A stretch of DNA of 64,000 nt from Bradyrhizobium algeriense (GTDB taxonomy: Bacteria; Pseudomonadota; Alphaproteobacteria; Rhizobiales; Xanthobacteraceae), in the NCBI RefSeq assembly GCF_003062295.1, contig NZ_PYCN01000002.1:558001-622000 (forward strand). Direction: 5' to 3'. Within the stretch, counting starts at the first letter, position 1. Each line of letters begins with the position of its first letter. Below are positions 30,828 through 39,787 of the stretch, piece by piece. Below the pieces are notes generated by a model. That model searched no databases, was not told where the DNA came from, and saw nothing but the letters and a program-made list of their open reading frames with translations. The position numbers and the translations under genes were made by a program.

Positions 30828-32156
30828 ATGACCCGGCACTGGATGACGAAGGACATGGTCAACGATGATCCGCGCACGCGAGAACGCCTCCGGTTGGGAA
30901 TCCTGATTGGCGTTCATATCGTTGTCTGCTGCGTCTCGCTGGTATATCTCTTAAGTTGCAGATTGCCTGGCATTCCCGATCTGGCCAAGCTTCACATTCT
31001 ATATGACCCGTCGCGACTATACATCGCCATTCTCGTGGCCGTCGCTTTCGTCCCCTTTGCGTACCTCTTTGCAATCGCCAGATTCAGCGTCGGCTACTTC
31101 GTCGGATTCTACTTCTATACGATGGTTCTCGGCTATCTCTGGATAGCCTGCTTTTCAGGCTCGAATTACAATCACCTGCTGGCGCAATTTTCCGCAGCTG
31201 CATCGGCTATCGCATTTCTTCTCCCTGCCCTATTTATCGTGTCGCCGGTCCGGCAGACGTACGAGTTGTCGCCGATGGCGTTTGAACGGCTGCTGGCGTT
31301 CATTTTCTTGCTGGGAGTCGTGACGGTCGTTATCAGTTCCACCTACAGTTTCCAGTTTGTTGGCATCGAGGAAATTTACAAATTTCGTGGCAAAGTAGAG
31401 TCTCCGAGGCTATTGCAATATCTGATCGGAATAACTTCCAGCACTTTGTTGCCGTTTGCTTTTGCCGGCTTCGCGGCGCGTAAAGCCTATTGGCGAGCGG
31501 GCGCAATTGTCATTCTCCTGGTTTTCTACTATCCAATCACCTTCAGCAAGCTCGCGCTTTTCACCCCATGCTGGCTTATCGCGATGCTGATGCTTTCGAA
31601 GATGGCCGAAGCCAGGGCTGTCGTTATCCTGTCATTGCTCGCTCCCGTTCTCGCGGGAGTTTTATTATTCAGCGTGTTCGGCGAACATACAGCGGCATAT
31701 TTCGCCATCGTCAATTTTCGGATGGTTGCGATCCCATCACTTGCGATGGAAGTCTATAATGACTTTTTCGTCAATCACGACCTCACATATTTTTGTCAGA
31801 TATCGACCTTGAAGCGATTCATGGATTGCCCGTATCAGGATCAACTATCTGCCTTGATGAATGGTGCTTATCCACTCGGCTATTTCAATGCTTCGCTGTT
31901 CGCGACGGAAGGCATCGCGTCTGTCGGGCCATTATACGCGCCCGTTGCCGTGTTCATGTGCGGGCTGGTGATCGCCGTCGGCAACCGCTTGTCTGCCGGC
32001 CTGCCGCCTGGCTTTATCCTGCTTTCGGGAGCGATCATTCCCCAGATCCTTCTCAATGTCCCGTTGACGACAGCTCTGGTCACGCACGGCGTCGGACTGC
32101 TGTTCTTGCTATGGTATGTAACTCCGCGTGCAATTTTTGAGCCTGGTACTCGCTAA
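30828..32156 (+). CDS. polytopic membrane protein, candidate glycan polymerase/ligase (paralogue of 41730-43076)
   Basis: A protein of about 442 residues (frame open from 30717; comparison with its paralogue at 41730 favours a start at ATG 30828 or a few codons later). It has about ten transmembrane segments and one longer polar loop near residues 310-370 with FCQISTLKRFMDCPYQDQLS, containing two cysteines shared with the paralogue. Shared blocks include RFSVGYFVGFYFYTMVLGYL and FNASLFATEGIASVG. I do not recognise a named family. Size, topology and location suggest a Wzy-like polymerase or ligase, by inference. Confidence 0.78.
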   Translation: MTRHWMTKDMVNDDPRTRERLRLGILIGVHIVVCCVSLVYLLSCRLPGIPDLAKLHILYDPSRLYIAILVAVAFVPFAYLFAIARFSVGYFVGFYFYTMVLGYLWIACFSGSNYNHLLAQFSAAASAIAFLLPALFIVSPVRQTYELSPMAFERLLAFIFLLGVVTVVISSTYSFQFVGIEEIYKFRGKVESPRLLQYLIGITSSTLLPFAFAGFAARKAYWRAGAIVILLVFYYPITFSKLALFTPCWLIAMLMLSKMAEARAVVILSLLAPVLAGVLLFSVFGEHTAAYFAIVNFRMVAIPSLAMEVYNDFFVNHDLTYFCQISTLKRFMDCPYQDQLSALMNGAYPLGYFNASLFATEGIASVGPLYAPVAVFMCGLVIAVGNRLSAGLPPGFILLSGAIIPQILLNVPLTTALVTHGVGLLFLLWYVTPRAIFEPGTR

Positions 32157-32160
32157 CTGC

Positions 32161-32192
32161 TCCGTTGGTTAGTGCAGCTGGCTGCCAACGGA
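32161..32192. terminator. compound hairpin between convergent genes
   Basis: TCCGTTGG at 32161-32168 pairs with CCAACGGA at 32185-32192, with an inner GCAGC/GCTGC stem. It lies four bases after the membrane-protein stop and before the convergent protease gene. There is no T run, so termination by this hairpin is only possible. Confidence 0.35.
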
Positions 32193-32324
32193 ATTGCCAG
32201 AGCCCATTGATCGACGTCAGAATCATGAACAAGCGGACGGCGACAAGCTCGCTTTAAATTGCGCAGCACGAGCCCGCGATGGGTGTAATCCGCTCAAACC
32301 GCAGCCGGGCTAACCCGCACCGCG

Positions 32325-35300
32325 TCAATGAACGATGAAACCATGCACCACGGGGTCAGCAAAAACAGCTTTCGAACCCTCATGGCCGAGATCGACGACT
32401 GGATCGTAACCGGAGCCGAACAGCCTCAACTGATCGGAGTGAGGATCGTTCGCAAGCGCGGCTACCTCGTTGTTGAAGGCCACTTGTGAAAATTCATGAA
32501 ACCCAACCTGGCCCGTGTTTCCGCTTGATGAAAGTGACTGAATTCCGAGAGCTGGATCGAAGACGAATGGTTCGTTGCACGCTTGGCCAAAAGCCGGACT
32601 CGAAAGTGTAGCTGCAACCCGGACGTTGGAGACGCCAACGATCCCGTCGCCGTTCAAGTCCTGGTGGAAACTGCTCTCGGCTGACTCCAACATCAGGCTC
32701 GTACCCGACAAAGCGCCGCCATCTGACAGGTAGTTGCCATTGCTGTCGGTATACCAGATTATGTATTGATCGGCGCCGGTGACCTTCCAGGCCACCTCAT
32801 ATCCGGTTGCCGTCTGCTCCGCTCCAATCAGCGCCCAGGGGGCAAACTGGCCCGCCGCGACGGCGGCGCCGGCATATTTCAACTCCGGACCTGTGCCGCC
32901 ATTGTAGAGATAATAGTTACTTCCGACCTGGGTCAGGCTAGTCGAGCCGGCTGCTTCGATCACCGCGGTGGGAACGCCGATCACCCCGTCGCCGTTCAAG
33001 TCCTGATGGAAACTGCCTTCGGCCGACACCAACGTCAGGCTCGTACCCGACAAAGCGCCGCCATCTGATAGGTAGTTGCCATTGCTGTCGCTATACCAGA
33101 CTATGTATCGATCGGCGCCGGTGACCTTCCAGGCCACCTGATATCCGGTTGCCGTCTGCTCCGCTCCAATCAGCGCCCACGGGGCAAACTGACCCGCCAC
33201 GACGGCTGCACCGGCATATTTCAACTCCGGACCTACGCCGCCATTGTAGAGATAATAGTTGCTTCCGACTTGGGTCAGGCTGGTCGATCCGGCTGCTTCG
33301 ATCACCGCGGTTGGAACACCGATCACCCCGTCGCCGTTCAAATCCTGGTGGAAACTGCTCTCGGCTGACTCCAACATCAGGCTCGTACCCGACACTGCGC
33401 CGCCATCTGACAGGTAGTTGCCATTGCTGTCGGTATACCAGACTACGTATCGATCGGCGCCGGTGACCTTCCAGGCCACCTCATATCCGGTTGCCGTCTG
33501 CTCCGCTCCAAGCAGCGCCCAGGGGGCAAACTGACCTGCCACGACGGCTGCGCCGGCATATTTCAACTCCGGACCTACGCCGCCATTGTAGAGATAATAG
33601 TTGCTTCCGACCTGGGTCAGGCTGGTCGAGCCGGCTGCTTCGATCACCGCGGTGGGAACGCCGATCACCCCGTCGCCGTTCAAGTCCTGATGGAAACTGC
33701 CTTCGGCCGACTCCAACATCAGGCTCGTACCCGACACTGCGCCGCCATCTGACAGGTAGTTGCCATTGCTGTCGGTATACCAGACTACGTATCGATCGGC
33801 GCCGGTGACCTTCCAGGCCACCTGATATCCGGTTGCCGTCTGCTCCGCTCCGATAGGCGCCCACGGGGCAAACTGACCCGCCACGACGGCCGCGCCGGCA
33901 TATTTCAATTCCGGACCTACGCCGCCATTGTAGAGATAATAATTGCTTCCGACCTGGGTCAGCCTGGCCGAGCCGGCTGCTTCGATCACGAGCGGGCCAA
34001 CAACAATGCCGAGCAGATCGGCCGTACTGATCGTGACGTTGCCCGCAATATCAATCGCAAAATCAGCAACCATGTCACCGTTGGTATCGCCCTGCAGGGT
34101 CGTGACACCGGTGGAGCTGTTATAAAAATAGTTGAGTTCGCCGGCCGCGCCGTCGAAGGCGCCGGTCGCGAGGAACTTGAACTGATCGTAGCTGCCGGTG
34201 CTGCTAATCGCGTCCCACCCGCTGAGGTCGATGCGGTCGGTTCCGGAGATGAAATCGGTAATGCGGTCGTGCTGGCCGCTCGTGGCCGAGCTGTTGGCCA
34301 GCAAAAATACGAACGTGTCGCCGCTGCCGCCGCCGGTCAGATTGTCGATTCCGGAGCCGCCGATGAGGTTGTCGCTTCCGGCGCCGCCAGTCAGCGTATC
34401 GCTGCCGTCGCCGCCGGACAGCGTGCAACCTGAATCGTTCGCGATCAGCCTGTCATTGCCGCTGCCGCCGATGGCTTTCTCGATGACCGCGTTGAGCGCG
34501 ATCCCGATATTATTGACGAGGCTGCCGACCGACGAAAAGGCGCCGGGCCGCAGGTCGATGGTCTGCGCCGCCGAATAGCCGGAGCAATCGAGCGTGTCGG
34601 TCCCGCCGCTGTCATAGATCGTCAGCGCCGGCGCCGAGCTGTAGTTGCCGAAATTGAAGACCGCGCCGGCATTGCTGTTGAAGCCATAGACGGAATCGCC
34701 GGTCCTGGTCGAGGTCGCCGCCCCGTAGATCGAACCCACCGCATAGATATCCGCCATCTGCGGCATGACCACGTAGCGGTACGAGCTCCCGGAATAATTG
34801 GGCTCCGAGAAATACGACATGATGGAATATTGCCAAGTGTCGTTGGCATAGGTCGCATTCGTGGAATACGACGCGCTGCCATTGTACGGCCCTTGGTGGC
34901 CGAGGCCGAGCGCATGTCCGATTTCGTGGATGTAGGTCTGATAGGCGTAGCTGTCGATGCCGGTCTTGCCGTCGTACGCGCCGCCGTCGGTGGTGACCCA
35001 GTCGGAGCTGATGACGATGTTCATGGACACGATTGCGCCCGAGCCGTACCAGCTCCCGCTCGCATAGGCCTGCATCGAACCGGAATTGCTGAACGTGATA
35101 TTCGCCGCGCCGGACGTCTGGACGAAAGTGATGTTGGCGACGTCGGACCACGCCTGCATCGCCGACTGTGCAAGGAACTTCTCGGCCGTGTTCAGCGCGT
35201 TGATATTGTAGGTGATGGTATTGGAAGCCCAGTGATGGGCGGTGGTGTTGTTGTATTGCCAAAAGCCGTTGACGAGGTAGTCGGCCAGCGTGGCGATCGA

Positions 35301-35486
35301 CGCGACCGGCTTCGCAGCGCTCGTAACCACCGTGGTCACGGTATCGGCCGCTAGGGCGTAAGGCTCGCCTTCATCGATGAAGAGCGTTTCGTTCACCTGC
35401 TCGTGCGCCGGCAGGGGCGCGCCGCTGCCGGCGTCCGGCGCGGCAAAGGTCCAGACGTCATCGGACGGCGAATGGTTCTTCCTCAT
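32325..35486 (-). CDS. secreted M10-family metalloprotease with RTX segment and four tandem repeats
   Basis: A 1053-residue serralysin-like protein. The catalytic zinc motif HEIGHALGLGH is at residues 187-197 and the Met-turn SIMSYF follows near 221-226. A short RTX calcium-binding segment (GGDGSDTLTGGAGSDNLIGG) lies near 350-390. Residues about 500-955 are four 114-residue repeats, each starting VIEAAGS and ending in a dockerin/EF-hand-like DLNGDGVIG loop. No N-terminal signal peptide; RTX proteins leave by type I secretion with a C-terminal signal, but no type I transporter genes are in the window. The C-terminal 95 residues are unassigned. ATG at 35486, ribosome site weak. Cleavage target unknown. 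Confidence 0.9.
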   Translation of the reverse strand: MRKNHSPSDDVWTFAAPDAGSGAPLPAHEQVNETLFIDEGEPYALAADTVTTVVTSAAKPVASIATLADYLVNGFWQYNNTTAHHWASNTITYNINALNTAEKFLAQSAMQAWSDVANITFVQTSGAANITFSNSGSMQAYASGSWYGSGAIVSMNIVISSDWVTTDGGAYDGKTGIDSYAYQTYIHEIGHALGLGHQGPYNGSASYSTNATYANDTWQYSIMSYFSEPNYSGSSYRYVVMPQMADIYAVGSIYGAATSTRTGDSVYGFNSNAGAVFNFGNYSSAPALTIYDSGGTDTLDCSGYSAAQTIDLRPGAFSSVGSLVNNIGIALNAVIEKAIGGSGNDRLIANDSGCTLSGGDGSDTLTGGAGSDNLIGGSGIDNLTGGGSGDTFVFLLANSSATSGQHDRITDFISGTDRIDLSGWDAISSTGSYDQFKFLATGAFDGAAGELNYFYNSSTGVTTLQGDTNGDMVADFAIDIAGNVTISTADLLGIVVGPLVIEAAGSARLTQVGSNYYLYNGGVGPELKYAGAAVVAGQFAPWAPIGAEQTATGYQVAWKVTGADRYVVWYTDSNGNYLSDGGAVSGTSLMLESAEGSFHQDLNGDGVIGVPTAVIEAAGSTSLTQVGSNYYLYNGGVGPELKYAGAAVVAGQFAPWALLGAEQTATGYEVAWKVTGADRYVVWYTDSNGNYLSDGGAVSGTSLMLESAESSFHQDLNGDGVIGVPTAVIEAAGSTSLTQVGSNYYLYNGGVGPELKYAGAAVVAGQFAPWALIGAEQTATGYQVAWKVTGADRYIVWYSDSNGNYLSDGGALSGTSLTLVSAEGSFHQDLNGDGVIGVPTAVIEAAGSTSLTQVGSNYYLYNGGTGPELKYAGAAVAAGQFAPWALIGAEQTATGYEVAWKVTGADQYIIWYTDSNGNYLSDGGALSGTSLMLESAESSFHQDLNGDGIVGVSNVRVAATLSSPAFGQACNEPFVFDPALGIQSLSSSGNTGQVGFHEFSQVAFNNEVAALANDPHSDQLRLFGSGYDPVVDLGHEGSKAVFADPVVHGFIVH
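32622..33989 (-). repeat. four tandem 342-bp coding repeats
   Basis: Copies at 33648-33989, 33306-33647, 32964-33305 and 32622-32963, each 342 bases and in frame, so each adds 114 residues. Copies differ at only scattered bases, for example TGG versus AGG and Leu/Ile at one site, with the last copy's 3' end the most divergent. Each encodes a block rich in Trp, Tyr and Gly and ends in an EF-hand-like loop. The low divergence points to recent expansion or gene conversion. Confidence 0.93.
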
Positions 35487-35696
35487 CGATCAGGCCCGTC
35501 AGCAGGTCGTTCGGTTGCGAGAAAATCGTAAGAGCACACGGGAAACTAGAATCGCCCCTATTAACGCTTATTTACCAGCCGGGCTTTCTCGCGCTTCCTT
35601 TGTGGCACATTACTGCGAAAAGCAGAATCCCGGGCCGGTGTCCGTAGTCTTGCGGGGGACCGGATTTTTGGTTCCGCCAGGCAGGTGCGCGTTTGG

Positions 35697-35725
35697 CCTA
35701 GGGGCGCCGCCGCGCCGCCCCTAGG
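35697..35725. repeat. perfect 10-bp inverted repeat (hairpin)
   Basis: CCTAGGGGCG at 35697-35706 pairs perfectly with CGCCCCTAGG at 35716-35725 around a GC-rich nine-base loop. It lies about 210 bases upstream of the protease start and 20 bases before the decayed CoA-transferase copy. No T run follows on either strand. Function unknown. Confidence 0.5.
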
Positions 35726-35743
35726 ATAGGCCCGGCGGGCGCC

Positions 35744-36224
35744 GAACAAGCAGTTGGAAATCGGCGCCAGATTTGTTTAAGTCGGATCGGGCTGCTTTTT
35801 TTCCACCGCGAAAATCCAAAAAACCAAGGTTTCTCAACGCCTTTCCCACGCGCTTCGCTGAGCCTGTCCTGCTTTACCCGTGCTCGACCTTACCGGCGTT
35901 CGCTCCGGTCCACCTGCGTGCGGCAACTGGCGGACTGGGGCGCCAATGTCATCAAAGATCGACGCGTTATTGGAAGACAGTGGCGGCGAGCAGCCGGGCG
36001 GCCCGCGTCAGGGCTCGGATTTTCAGAATTTGCAAGGCCGGTGGGTGCAGACCTCGCTCTTGCAGGCGCAGATCTTCATGCTGGATTTCCAGGCCTCGCG
36101 CTGGCTGATGGAAAAGGACGTCGCCAGGCAGAGCCGGCATCGTCACGACAAGCGGGCGGATCTGGGAACACTGCGCGCAAGCGATCGGCGGGCCCGAACT
36201 GATCCCAATCCCGACACGGTCGCC
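35744..36224 (+). pseudogene. decayed CaiB/BaiF CoA transferase copy
   Basis: This stretch aligns closely with the upstream region and 5' two thirds of the intact CoA-transferase gene (from 51996 onward), including the shared leader TTGGAAATCGGCGCCAGAT. It carries frameshifts and two internal deletions: one joins the equivalents of 52285 and 52676, the other removes the part after GGCTGATGGAA...GGACGT up to GCGGGCGGATCTGGGAAC. It ends where mnmE-like sequence begins. Not functional. Same strand as the intact copy. Confidence 0.9.
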
Positions 36225-36272
36225 AATCGGCCGTCGGTGCAACTACCATTAACAAGCATCGTGCTCACAAAT

Positions 36273-36488
36273 ATGCCTCTAACGCTGCTCTTGTCGTCGG
36301 GCCGGCCACCGAGCGCGATCGCGTTGGTGCGCGTCTCGGGTTCGCAGGCCGGAAAGATCGTGACGGCGCTTGCCGGCAAATTGCCGTCGCCGCGAATGGC
36401 CACCCGTGCGCTGCTTGGGGATGTCGGCCAGCGGCCGATCGACGATGCGGTGGTGTTGTGGTTTCCGGGTCCGGCCAGCTTGCGGCGG
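36273..36488 (+). pseudogene. mnmE: 5' fragment of mnmE (trmE), tRNA-modification GTPase
   Basis: Translation gives [20 protein letters not shown], then [16 protein letters not shown] and [13 protein letters not shown], the N-terminal folate-binding domain of MnmE. After GPAS the frame is lost where FTGED is expected, and no GTPase domain follows. About 72 codons remain. The intact gene must be elsewhere. Its contact with the CoA-transferase fragment marks a recombination junction. Confidence 0.8.
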
Positions 36489-36614
36489 AGCGAGCGAGCT
36501 AGAGTGTACTTCCGTATTGATTGCGCGATGGAGATCGATCGCGCCTTCCTCATTCACATGATGCACGGCCTCCAAATGAACGACAGCATGGAACCAATAA
36601 CCTCGTCAGACCAG

Positions 36615-36806
36615 TCAGTGGAGGGACTGATTGACCTGAGGCGACTTGATTACTTGTGGGCGAAGAAGTTCGAACGGCGCGCCGAACTCCTTGGCCTCGG
36701 GTGAGAAGATCGATGTGAGATGACGGCCGACAAAGCCATTTGCTCCTTCAACGAGCACATGCTCCGTTTTGGACTCTCGGCTATAAACAACGATCTCAGC
36801 GCCTTT
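36615..36806 (-). pseudogene. N-terminal fragment of a Rossmann-fold sugar epimerase/reductase
   Basis: On the minus strand the frame reads HVLVEGANGFVGRHLTSIF, then [12 protein letters not shown], ending at TGA 36615-36617. The GANGFVG motif is the NAD(P)-binding start of an SDR sugar enzyme such as GDP-4-keto-6-deoxymannose reductase. A GTG at 36758 could start it, but only about 47 codons remain and the rest of the enzyme is absent. Remnant of a lost sugar gene. Confidence 0.6.
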
Positions 36807-37007
36807 CTATGGGCGAAGGTTACGCAACAGCTTCCAGCATTTGGTTTGATCTATGTTAAGAAAACCATCGCGCTCAACTGTTTCCTCGATGTCGCCCGTC
36901 CAGCTTCCGACTAAGTTGTCAGCGCGGCGCAAGTGCTGCTGACACTCAACCGCTGACGGTCTTAGTCGTCTGAGTCTGGCGGCTCTCGAGGCGACGTACT
37001 TACCCGC

Positions 37008-38108
37008 TCAGTCGAACTGACAAACAAGGTCGATTACCATGCGTTGCTGGTCCGGAGTGATCTCCGCAAACATCGGCAGCGACAAGATGCGCCCCTGATC
37101 GTCAAATGCGTTCGGAAACTGCTCGGGACGGTGGCCAAAGCGGGCATAGGCGGCAAGGAACGGCAGCGCGGTCGGATAATTGATCGCGGTCTGCACGCCG
37201 TTGGCGTTCAGGTGCGCGGCCAGCGCATCGCGGCGCGGATGCTTGATCGTGTAGAGATGATAGACATGGGTGCGGTCTGGCGCGACCTGCGGCACAGCGA
37301 CGTCCTCGATCTGGTTCAGGCCTGCATCGTAAATTTTGGCGGCATCCTGACGCGCTGCTGTCCACTGGGTCAGATGCGGCAGCTTCGCCGAGAGGATCGC
37401 CGCCTGCACACCGTCGAGCCGGCTGTTGATGCCCTCGATATGATGCTGGTGCTTCACCAGTCCACCATGACGCGCCAGCATGGTCATGTGTTCCGCCAAT
37501 GCGTCGTCATTGGTCACGACGGCACCGGCATCGCCCATCGCGCCAAGATTCTTGCCGGGGTAGAATGAATAGGTCGCGGCCGCGCCGAAGGTGCCGACCT
37601 GCTGACCCTTGTAGCGGGCCAGATGCGCCTGCGCGCAGTCCTCCACCACCCAGAGCTTGTGCTTCCGCGCGATCGCCATGATCGCATCCATATCCGCTGG
37701 CTGTCCGTACAGATGGACGGGAATGATCCCGACGGTGCGCGGCGTGATCGCGGCCTCGATCGCCGCCGGATCGATCGTGAAGGTCGCCCCATCGGTATCG
37801 CAAAACAACACGGTGGCGCCGGCGTGCGTAATCATCGCCGAGGTGCTGATCCACGAATGCGCCGTGGTGATGACCTCGTCACCCGGCTTAACCTTGAGCG
37901 CGGCCATGGCCAGATACAGCGCGTCGGTGCCGTTGGCGCAGGAGATACAATGCTTGACGTCAACGGCTGCGGCGAATTCCCGTTCGAACGCGTCAACGTA
38001 AGACCCGCGAATGAAGGCGTTGTCGCGGATAACGGAAGCAATTGCGCCGTCAATCTCGCTCTTGATGGTCTGATACTGCAGTTGCAGGTCCGCAAATGGC
38101 ACCGGCAT
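37008..38108 (-). CDS. DegT/DnrJ/EryC1/StrS-family sugar aminotransferase (WbpE-like)
   Basis: A 366-residue PLP-dependent aminotransferase. SCANGTDALYLAM near residue 57 is the cofactor phosphate-binding block, VVEDCAQAH at 154-162 carries the PLP-contacting Asp, and SFYPGKNLGAMGDAG at 181-195 has the Schiff-base Lys186. It would transaminate a 3-keto (or 4-keto) nucleotide sugar made by the oxidoreductase encoded two genes upstream. The operon order, oxidoreductase, acetyltransferase, aminotransferase, matches WbpB-WbpD-WbpE for UDP-2,3-diacetamido-uronic acid synthesis. ATG at 38108, 12 bases after the acetyltransferase stop. Confidence 0.93.
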   Translation of the reverse strand: MPVPFADLQLQYQTIKSEIDGAIASVIRDNAFIRGSYVDAFEREFAAAVDVKHCISCANGTDALYLAMAALKVKPGDEVITTAHSWISTSAMITHAGATVLFCDTDGATFTIDPAAIEAAITPRTVGIIPVHLYGQPADMDAIMAIARKHKLWVVEDCAQAHLARYKGQQVGTFGAAATYSFYPGKNLGAMGDAGAVVTNDDALAEHMTMLARHGGLVKHQHHIEGINSRLDGVQAAILSAKLPHLTQWTAARQDAAKIYDAGLNQIEDVAVPQVAPDRTHVYHLYTIKHPRRDALAAHLNANGVQTAINYPTALPFLAAYARFGHRPEQFPNAFDDQGRILSLPMFAEITPDQQRMVIDLVCQFD

Positions 38109-38120
38109 TAATCGTCTTCC

Positions 38121-38588
38121 CTACTTGTCCGCCAGCAGCCGGCGCGCCGGATTGCCGGCATAAGTCCCCGACGTCGTGATGTCCCTGGTCACCACCGAGC
38201 CTGCGCCGATGACGACATCATCGGCGATCCTGACCGGCATGATCGTCGCATTGGAGCCGATCGAGACACGATTACCGACCACGGTCTCGCGCCACAATGC
38301 CCGGTCGCCCCGGGCCGGCCCTCCGGTTGAAAACGTATCATTCACGAACATCACACCATGGCCGACAAAACAGTCTTCGCCGATGGTAACCAGTTCGCAG
38401 ATGAAGGCGTGAGACTGCACCCGCGTGCGGGCCCCAATCACGACGCCTTTCTGGATTTCGGTGAACGGTCCGACAAAGCAATCGTGGCCGATCTTGCAGC
38501 CGTAGAGATTGCACGGCTCAACGATCTTGACGCCTGTGCCGAAATCGACGTCTCGCACGCTGGCCTGATGTATCTCGGGCCGATTCAC
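38121..38588 (-). CDS. left-handed beta-helix N-acetyltransferase (WbpD-like)
   Basis: A 155-residue hexapeptide-repeat acyltransferase. GTG start overlaps the oxidoreductase stop by four bases. The repeats are seen in YGCKIGHDCFVGPFTEIQKG, VVIGARTRVQSHAFI and VGNRVSIGSNATIMPVRIA; VIGAGSVVTRDI is the usual last turn. The short length fits WbpD-type enzymes that acetylate the 3-amino group of a nucleotide sugar. Middle gene of the three-gene operon with the oxidoreductase and aminotransferase. Confidence 0.9.
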   Translation of the reverse strand: MNRPEIHQASVRDVDFGTGVKIVEPCNLYGCKIGHDCFVGPFTEIQKGVVIGARTRVQSHAFICELVTIGEDCFVGHGVMFVNDTFSTGGPARGDRALWRETVVGNRVSIGSNATIMPVRIADDVVIGAGSVVTRDITTSGTYAGNPARRLLADK

Positions 38589-39646
38589 GAGACGACACCG
38601 AGTCGGCCCAGCCGGGGCGCGAAACGCAACGGCACCTCCGCGCCGGTCTCGATCGATTCGTAGAGCGCGGAGATCAGTTCCAGGCTCTTGCGTCCCCCGA
38701 GGCCGTCGACGAGCGCCGAGCGCTGGTTCACCAGGCAGTCGATCACATGCTGATAATAGGCCTGATGCCCGAAGCCGTAGACATTCGGCGGATTGACGGA
38801 AAACTTCTCGACCACGTCCTTGTCCGAGGGGAGCTCATCGACAAAGCGCCAGTGCCGGATCTGGTTGACAGCGAATCCTGCGATCTCGACCGTGCCCTTC
38901 TCTCCCAGAATCGACAATGAGCCCTCGAGGTCCGTCGGGCGCACTGCCGTTGTCGCCTCGATAATCCCGAGCGCGCCGTTGCGGAATTTCAGCGTTGCGA
39001 CCGCCGTGTCCTCGGCCTCGATCTTTGCGAGCGCCGTGACGGCGCGAGCGTGAACGCTGACGACATCGCCGAAAAACCATTCCAGCATGTCGACGTGGTG
39101 ACTGGCCTGGTTGGAAAGCACGCCGCCGTCATAGGCCCAGGTGCCGCGCCAGGCGTCCTGATCGTAATAGTGTTGATCGCGGCACCAGCGAACGCGGACG
39201 GTGCCGAGAATGAGGCGGCCGAAGCGGCCAGCCTCCAGCGCCTCGCGCGCCTTCACGACAGGAACGTTGAAGCGGTTCTGCTTGACGACGAAAAGCTTGA
39301 CGCCGGCTTCGTCACAGGCGCGGATCATGTCGTCCGCGTCCTGCAGCCGCAACGCCATCGGCTTCTCGACGACGGCGTGCTTACCGGCCTTCGCACAGGC
39401 GATGACATGGGCGGGATGCATCCCGCTCGGCGTCAGCACCGCCACCGCGTCGATGTCCTGCCTAGCGAGGAAGTCATCGATGTCGTAGATCGCGGGCACG
39501 CCGAACTTCGACGCAATCGCGTCGGCGCGGTTGCGAACCGGGTCACAAACGGCAACGAGCTTGGCTCCGTCGACGTGGTTGCCGCCCAGAAGGTCGGAAT
39601 GCCGCTTGGCAATACGCCCGCATCCGAGCAGGCCGAATCTGATCAT
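38585..39646 (-). CDS. Gfo/Idh/MocA-family nucleotide-sugar oxidoreductase (WbpB-like)
   Basis: A 353-residue NAD(P)-dependent dehydrogenase: N-terminal RFGLLGCGRIAKRHSDLL for cofactor binding, VLTPSGMHPAHV and KHAVVEKPMALR (catalytic Lys of the family), and DQDAWRGTWAYDGGVLSNQASHHVDML style substrate residues near 165-190. In the WbpB/WlbA group it oxidises the C3 hydroxyl of UDP-GlcNAcA. The UDP-GlcNAc dehydrogenase that makes that substrate is not in the window. First gene of the three-gene operon; ATG at 39646. Confidence 0.92.
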   Translation of the reverse strand: MIRFGLLGCGRIAKRHSDLLGGNHVDGAKLVAVCDPVRNRADAIASKFGVPAIYDIDDFLARQDIDAVAVLTPSGMHPAHVIACAKAGKHAVVEKPMALRLQDADDMIRACDEAGVKLFVVKQNRFNVPVVKAREALEAGRFGRLILGTVRVRWCRDQHYYDQDAWRGTWAYDGGVLSNQASHHVDMLEWFFGDVVSVHARAVTALAKIEAEDTAVATLKFRNGALGIIEATTAVRPTDLEGSLSILGEKGTVEIAGFAVNQIRHWRFVDELPSDKDVVEKFSVNPPNVYGFGHQAYYQHVIDCLVNQRSALVDGLGGRKSLELISALYESIETGAEVPLRFAPRLGRLGVVS

Positions 39647-39787
39647 GGGGAGACCTGTTTACTATCTTTCCTATGCACGTTACCCGCCCCGTCGACCATA
39701 GCCAACCCGTCACCTGGGCTGCCTTCCAAAACTCGGGAGGAACTGCTAAGTACAGGCGAAAACCGCCATCTTTTTCTAGGCGACGGG

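Larger units (their letters stand above)
35487..37007. other. 1.5-kb gene-poor scar region
   Basis: Apart from the hairpin and three gene fragments listed separately, I see nothing functional between the protease start and the end of the aminotransferase gene. Bases 36810-37007 hold no recognisable feature. Confidence 0.6.

Noticed and set aside
32622..33989. Repeat array as a CRISPR or noncoding satellite
   Set aside because: Units are 342 bases, contiguous without spacers and strictly in frame within a protease gene.
34612..35354. Long open frames on both strands within the protease gene
   Set aside because: They are byproducts of the GC-rich repetitive coding sequence; only the 1053-residue frame has catalytic and RTX motifs.
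39050..39787. Long upstream extension of the GmhB-like reading frame on the plus strand
   Set aside because: It lies entirely opposite the well-supported oxidoreductase gene and has no family resemblance; the phosphatase motif starts right after ATG 39788.
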